NCBI GenBank assembly: GCA_020445605.1
Contig: JAGRGH010000050.1
Span: 42,167 to 106,166 of the forward strand
DNA from: Chromatiales bacterium
Lineage (GTDB): Bacteria > Pseudomonadota > Gammaproteobacteria > JAGRGH01
Reading direction: 5' to 3'
DNA: 64,000 nt
Below are positions 60,123 through 64,000 of the stretch, one piece after another. Under the pieces are notes generated by a model. It did no database searches, had not been told where the DNA came from, and saw only the letters and a list, made by a program, of their open reading frames with translations. The position numbers and the translations under genes were made by a program. The first letter of the stretch is position 1. Each line of letters begins with the position of its first letter.

Positions 60123-60731
60123 TCAACGCCTCGAAAAGGAGCGATGTTCGTCAACGATCGCGCGAATCTCGCCGAATCCGTCCGGCTGCCTCGACTCCAG
60201 CAAGGCCAGAAACTCTACCGCGTCGAACCCGTCGTAGTCCTTTTCGGGACGGTCGATTTTGACGGCCAGGTTCGCACCGGCCGCGAGCAATGCATTCAGG
60301 TAACGCGGATTGCGATACAGGATCGCCTCATGCACGGGCGCCATCCCATCGGTCAGCGCGTTCACGTCTTCTCCGCGCGACACGAAATGCGCCAGCAGCG
60401 CATAACCGCGTTCCGCCGACTCCGGACTGCCCGCATCCAGCGTGCGCCCCACCCAGCCCACCAGCGGCTTCCCACACAGCCCAAGTGTCTCTGACAACTT
60501 CGAGCAACGGTCATACGGATAGGCGAAGGACTTCAGCATCCAGACCGCCAGGTCGGGACTCACCAGAAGCCCATGTTCGCTGTACGGATTGCGGCTGACC
60601 TGATCAGGTTCGAGTGTGGCGAGTACGACCAGCCCGTAGGCGTCCGATGCCCATTTCCACGTGCGTGCGCCGGACGGCATCAGGCTGAGCAAGAAAACGA
60701 GGACGACGGCAACCGCCAGCTTCTTTTTCAT
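60123..60731 (-). CDS. Small exported ankyrin-type protein
   Basis: A 202-residue protein with a signal peptide (LAVAVVLVFLLSLMPSGA, residues 5–22) followed by a Trp/Tyr-rich region with a Cys pair (YDRCSKLSETLGLCGK) and two or three degenerate ankyrin repeats (LLAHFVSRGEDVNALTDGM; PRYLNALLAAGANLAVKI). It ends with a charged helix. It shares the repeat type with the next gene downstream and may bind it or a common partner in the periplasm. Start at 60731 (MKKKLAVAV). Confidence 0.8.
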   Translation of the reverse strand: MKKKLAVAVVLVFLLSLMPSGARTWKWASDAYGLVVLATLEPDQVSRNPYSEHGLLVSPDLAVWMLKSFAYPYDRCSKLSETLGLCGKPLVGWVGRTLDAGSPESAERGYALLAHFVSRGEDVNALTDGMAPVHEAILYRNPRYLNALLAAGANLAVKIDRPEKDYDGFDAVEFLALLESRQPDGFGEIRAIVDEHRSFSRR

Positions 60732-60790
60732 CGGCCGGCTATCGTGACGTAAAACAAAGACCCGTCACGACCGGTGGACAGCAACGCGGA

Positions 60791-61369
60791 TCACCGCCCC
60801 GCCGCGAAGTCGTCGCGCGCGCGGTCCAGATCGCGTTCGGCACGGCGCAGGTCATCACGCGCATCGTTGCGATCACGATCGAGCTTGCGAAGATCGGAGC
60901 GAATGTCGCGGCGCTCGTCCTCGTGTTTCGGATCGTCCTTGCGGCGAATTTTGTCGAGGCGCTGTTCGAGCTGCGAGATGCGCTGATCGATGTCGTCGAT
61001 CTTCTTGTTCGCCTCGTACACCCCGTAAGCGGCGGCGTGATAGCGCCGGAACTGACGGTCGATCTTCGGCGGGCAGACACCGTGATAGGTCTTGCCGGCC
61101 AGCCCCACGTCAAAGGCGTTTTCCAACCGGCAGTAGTCGACCAGACCGACCCGCCGTCCGTCCTCGTAGCGTGCGCGATCCGGACGGATGCCGAAGTCGG
61201 CACAGGCCTTCGCGTGTTCCTCGACTCGCGAGGCGGCCCAGCCGGCACTGCCGTCACGGATGCCGAGGTCGTACCAATCCACGGTGCGGCACTCACCCTC
61301 GTCGAGCGTCGCGCAGCCGTTTGCGAGTAGCACCATGCAGAGTAGTGCCGTCAGGTTTCGAATGTTCAT
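60791..61369 (-). CDS. DUF2799 lipoprotein
   Basis: A 192-residue predicted lipoprotein. The N-terminus LTALLCMVLLANGCATLDEG has a lipobox at about residue 19. The DUF2799 core begins at ECRTVDWYDLGIRDGSAG, with four further Cys likely to form disulfides (KACADFGI, DYCRLENA, GVCPPK). The C-terminal third is a highly charged coiled coil (ISQLEQRLDKIRRKDDPKHE and Asp/Arg heptads to the end). Function of the family is unknown. It follows the GDSL esterase gene by nine bases. Confidence 0.88.
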   Translation of the reverse strand: MNIRNLTALLCMVLLANGCATLDEGECRTVDWYDLGIRDGSAGWAASRVEEHAKACADFGIRPDRARYEDGRRVGLVDYCRLENAFDVGLAGKTYHGVCPPKIDRQFRRYHAAAYGVYEANKKIDDIDQRISQLEQRLDKIRRKDDPKHEDERRDIRSDLRKLDRDRNDARDDLRRAERDLDRARDDFAAGR

Positions 61370-61378
61370 GGGCGCAGT

Positions 61379-62041
61379 CTATAACGCACCGGTGCTGCGT
61401 AGTCCATCCGCGATGGACTCCGCCATGCGGGCGTAGCCGGCCGCGTTCGGGTGCACGGGGTCGGATTTCAGGCGCGCATCGCGAAGGATTTCCACTAGCG
61501 TTGAAGTATCGACGGGTACCTCGAATTCCTCGCCCAGACGCTCGTACAGCGGATCGGTGGAAAGCAGCAGTCCGGGGCGCGGAACCGCGACGAGATACAC
61601 CCCGATCGAACGCTGCTGTGCTTCGTTCAGCATCCTGCGCAAGTTGGCTTCGGTCTGGCTGGCCGGCACACCGCGCAGGAAATCGTTGCCGCCTTCGAGC
61701 AGGATCACCAGTTCTGGCCGATGCTCGTCCAGTGCGTCCGCGAATCGCTTCGCGCCGCCGGCCGTGGTCTCGCCGGGCACGCCCGCGGCGCGCACGTCCA
61801 GACCGGTCGCGGCCCGCAGTGCATCGGGATAGCCTCTGCCGGCCGGCGCGCCGGTGCCCGCCGTCAGGCTGTCACCGAATGCGAGCACGCGCGCACCGGG
61901 TTCGAGTGGCTCAAACGGCGCATCGCCACCGCAGCCGGTCAGCCACAGGACCACGCCGAGCGCCGCGGACCTCAGGCGCCCGCCAGCGCGATGTCCTCCG
62001 CCCAACGCCGCAGTGCGGCCAGAAATGCCCTGATTCCACAT
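61379..62041 (-). CDS. TesA-like GDSL arylesterase/lysophospholipase, probable lipoprotein
   Basis: A 220-residue SGNH hydrolase. Block I FGDSLTAGTG supplies the Ser, block III LLEGGNDFLRG the Asn, and DPVHPNAAG the Asp-His pair. Such enzymes cleave thioesters, aryl esters or lysophospholipids in the periplasm. The N-terminus RSAALGVVLWLTGCGG looks like a lipobox, unlike E. coli TesA, so the enzyme may be membrane-anchored. The ATG at 62041 is a compromise: an upstream in-frame TTG at 62071 overlaps the transporter gene. Eleven bases after that gene's stop. Confidence 0.88.
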   Translation of the reverse strand: MWNQGISGRTAALGGGHRAGGRLRSAALGVVLWLTGCGGDAPFEPLEPGARVLAFGDSLTAGTGAPAGRGYPDALRAATGLDVRAAGVPGETTAGGAKRFADALDEHRPELVILLEGGNDFLRGVPASQTEANLRRMLNEAQQRSIGVYLVAVPRPGLLLSTDPLYERLGEEFEVPVDTSTLVEILRDARLKSDPVHPNAAGYARMAESIADGLRSTGAL

Positions 62042-62051
62042 GCCGCGCGGA

Positions 62052-63218
62052 TCATACCCCGAACACTCCAAACGCCACGTAGGCCACGATCAGCGCCGGA
62101 ATCGAACTCAACACCGTCGCGCGCCAGGCCGCGCGCGGATCCATCGCGATGGCCGGAAACAGCGCGTCGCCGTCGTTGGCGATGGCGTTGCCGAGCTGTG
62201 CGGACAACGGCACGACGCCGGAGAGGTACAGCGAGGTCACCACGATCTGCGGCCCACAGCCCGGCACGAAACCCACGAGCACGGCGATCAACGGCACGAG
62301 CGGCGCCCAGACCGTGAACCATGCGCCGAGATCGATCCCCGTCCACGCGACGATCAGCTCGTAGCCCGCGAACGCGGCGATGACCCAGGCGGTGACGAAC
62401 GCGGTCTGATCCAGCGTCCGGTCGACGAGCGCCTTCGATGTCGCGCCCGTTCCGGTGCAGCCGGGAGACTCGCGGTAACCGTTGCGCGCCCAAAGCATGA
62501 GCGCGAGCGCACCGCCGACAAACCCGAGCATGCCGGTCACGGGCGCGCCAAGAACTGCATCCACGTCGATCTGAAAGGCACCGGCCACGCCCACCACCAG
62601 CCCAGGCACCAGCAACCATGCGCCAAAGCGGTAGAAAGCCGGTGCCGACTTGAGCGCACACCCGGATTCACAGCCGCTGGCTCCTCCACGATCCCGGCGT
62701 GGCGGATGCACCGCCGGTAAACGTTCGACAAACCAGCCGCTCAGCAATCCCACCACGATTCCGAGTACGAACACGCCGAGCCCCGTCATCGGCTCGCGGG
62801 CAAGCAGCAGAAAGGCCGCATCGCCCATGGTTGCGGTCAGGGTTGCCACCACCGCGCCGAAGCCGATGCGGCCCGAGACGTACTGCGTCACGACCAGGAT
62901 CGACCCGCCACAGCCCGGCAGCGCGCCGAGCAACGCGGCGGCCGGCACCTGAAGAGCCTTGCGTCGCATCATCACGTCGCCGAGATCGACGCCGAAGGCA
63001 CGTTCGGCGCCATAGAACAGCAGCAGGGTCGCGGCCACGAAGACGCTGACCGACAGGTAGGCGTCGCTGATTGCGCCGACCAGAATCTGCGCCGTCCCGG
63101 GCGCCGCAAGCGCGAGAAGCGCGACCAGAAACCCAACGCTCAACCAGCCGACCGGCCGCGTGCCGGCATCGAGCCCGATTGCCGTCGCACGCCGTACAGC
63201 CAGAACCGCTGTCGTCAT
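62052..63218 (-). CDS. Putative heavy-metal/manganese exporter (DUF2899/ArsP_2-like)
   Basis: A 388-residue protein with about ten transmembrane segments in two related halves. Each half contains the same glycine-cysteine signature: ALLGALPGCGGSILVVTQYV and VGFVPGCGPQIVVTSLYLSG, with paired aspartates (GDAAFLL; NDGDALFPA). This inverted-repeat pattern matches the putative 10-TM heavy-metal exporter family, some of whose members are called manganese transporters. A His- and Cys-containing loop (GGASGCESGCALK) lies between the halves. A Fur-like inverted repeat 44 bases upstream suggests metal control. The ion exported is inference. Confidence 0.8.
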   Translation of the reverse strand: MTTAVLAVRRATAIGLDAGTRPVGWLSVGFLVALLALAAPGTAQILVGAISDAYLSVSVFVAATLLLFYGAERAFGVDLGDVMMRRKALQVPAAALLGALPGCGGSILVVTQYVSGRIGFGAVVATLTATMGDAAFLLLAREPMTGLGVFVLGIVVGLLSGWFVERLPAVHPPRRDRGGASGCESGCALKSAPAFYRFGAWLLVPGLVVGVAGAFQIDVDAVLGAPVTGMLGFVGGALALMLWARNGYRESPGCTGTGATSKALVDRTLDQTAFVTAWVIAAFAGYELIVAWTGIDLGAWFTVWAPLVPLIAVLVGFVPGCGPQIVVTSLYLSGVVPLSAQLGNAIANDGDALFPAIAMDPRAAWRATVLSSIPALIVAYVAFGVFGV

Positions 63219-63261
63219 CGTCGTTCTCCCAAGTGCCGGGCCATGCCCTGATCGTCACTCT

Positions 63262-63278
63262 ATGAGAACGCTTCTTAT
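63262..63278. promoter_or_regulatory. Fur/Mur-like inverted repeat upstream of the metal exporter
   Basis: ATGAGAACGCTTCTTAT is an imperfect palindrome (arms ATGAGAA and, on the other strand, ATAAGAA, centre CGC) in an A+T-rich patch 44–60 bases before the exporter start. Size and composition resemble Fur-family operators. The adjoining TTTATGAAATGAATTG could hold the promoter. By-eye assignment only. Confidence 0.4.
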
Positions 63279-63673
63279 TTATGAAATGAATTGTTTCTAA
63301 GCCAGCGATAGGCCGCGACTAAGCGTGACCAACCCTTCAGACTGACCGGCAAGCAAAAACCGGGCGAACGCCCGAAACACCCCAGGCCGCATGGGATACG
63401 TGGTATTTTCCGTCCATCGAAGGTCGATGGACCGTGTGTAATGACGACTAACCGGTGCAATGCCGGGCTAAAGCCTCGGGATCTTCAACCCGGCTATGTC
63501 TCGGCCGAGCCGAGCCGTTGCGCCAACCCTGCCCTTCGGCGGGAGTTGATGCACACCATTGGTGCAGATGGCCGCATATTACGAATATCGTGCCGGCACA
63601 ATATTGCCGATATTGTGCCAGCTGCATAATCTGCTGTTAGAAGCAGAACAGGTCTTGCGCGCTGCGCAAAAAG
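63279..63673. other. Intergenic region with inverted repeats between the metal exporter and brnT
   Basis: No credible gene is seen in the roughly 470 bases between the exporter and BrnT. The notable structure is a perfect 10-bp inverted repeat, GGCACAATAT (63595–63604) and ATATTGTGCC (63610–63619), preceded by further palindromic pieces (ATATTACGAATAT from 63577). CCATCGA/TCGATGG (63414–63431) is another short hairpin. The latter half is visibly more A+T-rich than the core genes, as is common around toxin-antitoxin modules. Confidence 0.55.
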
Positions 63674-63690
63674 GGTATAATTAATATACC
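63674..63690. promoter_or_regulatory. Promoter/operator overlapping the brnT start
   Basis: GGTATAATTAATATACC is an inverted repeat with arms GGTATA and TATACC. It contains a perfect TATAAT -10 box (63676–63681), and the BrnT ATG follows at 63692, so the transcript would start only a few bases before, or at, the start codon. BrnTA modules are known to autoregulate through BrnA; this palindrome is the obvious site. TTGCGC upstream is a possible -35 with short spacing. Confidence 0.55.
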
Positions 63691-63691
63691 T

Positions 63692-63955
63692 ATGTGCACC
63701 TTCGAATTCGATGAGCGGAAGAGCAACAGCAATCGGCGCAAACACGGCATTGATTTCGTGGAGGCCCAGGCGCTTTGGAATGATCCCTATCTCATTGAAA
63801 TCCCAGCGTTAACGTCCGATGAGGAGCGTTTCCTGGTAATTGGCAAGATCGAAGGAAAGCATTGGTCGGCGGTAATTACGCCCCGAGATGGCAACATCCG
63901 AATAATTTCGGTACGCCGTTCGCGGGTTGAAGAGGTGGCGATTTATGAAGGCTAA
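63692..63955 (+). CDS. brnT: BrnT-family toxin
   Basis: An 87-residue type II toxin with an RNase fold that blocks translation. The N-terminal pattern FEFDERKSNSNRRKHGIDF followed by DEERFLVIGKIEGKHWSAV and IRIISVRRSRVEE matches the BrnT family, including the conserved Lys-His-Gly and Arg-Arg positions. There is no ribosome-binding site before the ATG at 63692, and the promoter palindrome ends one base before it, so the mRNA is probably leaderless. The antitoxin gene overlaps its last 11 bases. The window ends just after. Confidence 0.9.
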   Translation: MCTFEFDERKSNSNRRKHGIDFVEAQALWNDPYLIEIPALTSDEERFLVIGKIEGKHWSAVITPRDGNIRIISVRRSRVEEVAIYEG

Positions 63956-64000
63956 AAGCTTCGATTCAAAGTTCGAGAAAGGTGAAGATGTCACCGATGC
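63945..64000 (+). CDS. brnA: BrnA-family antitoxin, N-terminal fragment
   Basis: Only the first 18 codons are inside the window (MKAKSFDSKFEKGEDVTD). The start MKAKSFDSKFEKGED is typical of BrnA, a ribbon-helix-helix antitoxin that binds BrnT and represses the operon. The ATG at 63945 has AGAGGTGG upstream and overlaps the end of brnT by 11 bases, as usual for this module. The DNA-binding part lies beyond the window edge. Confidence 0.85.
   Translation, partial: MKAKSFDSKFEKGEDVTD

Noticed and set aside
63219..63440. A yybP-ykoY-type manganese riboswitch before the metal exporter
   Set aside because: The leader does not show the two conserved loop sequences or the three-way layout; only a short hairpin and an A+T-rich operator-like site are visible.

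Overview
The window is high-GC, densely packed chromosomal DNA from a gammaproteobacterium. The evidence is the order uvrC–pgsA–tRNA-Gly(GCC)–tRNA-Cys(GCA), a BarA-type hybrid kinase, PBP1b with a TPR lipoprotein partner, and an O-antigen ligase. I cannot name a genus. The mix (Na+/H+ antiporter, SulP transporter, TonB receptor, MetZ, EncFtn-like ferritin) would suit a free-living aquatic or soil lineage; that is inference.

Layout. 0–7.4 kb: start of aspS (cut by the window edge), an FmdB zinc ribbon, an SDR enzyme, three tandem mini-proteins that are little more than a signal peptide plus an IPTL-CTERM-like sorting tail, then a leftward unit of DUF748/AsmA-like protein, fatty-acid hydroxylase and beta-propeller protein. 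7.4–13.3 kb: a rightward operon of ThDP enzyme (acetolactate synthase type), aldehyde dehydrogenase, membrane-tethered glutamate-synthase-like flavoprotein and CPA1 antiporter. 13.3–18.6 kb: a PAS-GGDEF-EAL protein, argG, a tail-less EncFtn-like ferritin and a sulfotransferase. 18.6–23.3 kb: a seven-gene leftward operon from a glycerate kinase to a CbiM-like membrane protein. 23.4–26.4 kb: an ExbB/MotA-like plus MotB-like ion-motor pair translated together with a GT2 glycosyltransferase. 26.4–34.6 kb: metZ, a TonB receptor/binding-protein/BarA-like kinase operon, and an ECF sigma factor with its probable anti-sigma partner.

34.7–45.9 kb is the most mobile-looking part. tRNA-Leu(TAA) lies at one end and tRNA-Cys/tRNA-Gly at the other, all on the minus strand. 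In E. coli these three form one operon behind pgsA. Here about 10.9 kb separates Cys from Leu. It holds a SulP transporter and a surface-glycan cluster: two sulfotransferases, GT4, O-antigen ligase, two 2OG-Fe(II) oxygenases and two ELM1-like proteins. Two non-coding elements with inverted ends, each flanked by CTAG, bracket most of the glycan cluster.

45.9–64 kb: pgsA and uvrC; a stand-alone two-module NRPS whose thioesterase has Cys in place of the usual Ser; PBP1b with an LpoP-like lipoprotein; an unrecognised TM/coil/TM protein; two exported ankyrin proteins; a DUF2799 lipoprotein; a TesA-like esterase; a probable heavy-metal/manganese exporter with a Fur-like site upstream; and a BrnT toxin with the start of BrnA. 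No CRISPR array, rRNA, integrase or complete insertion sequence is visible.
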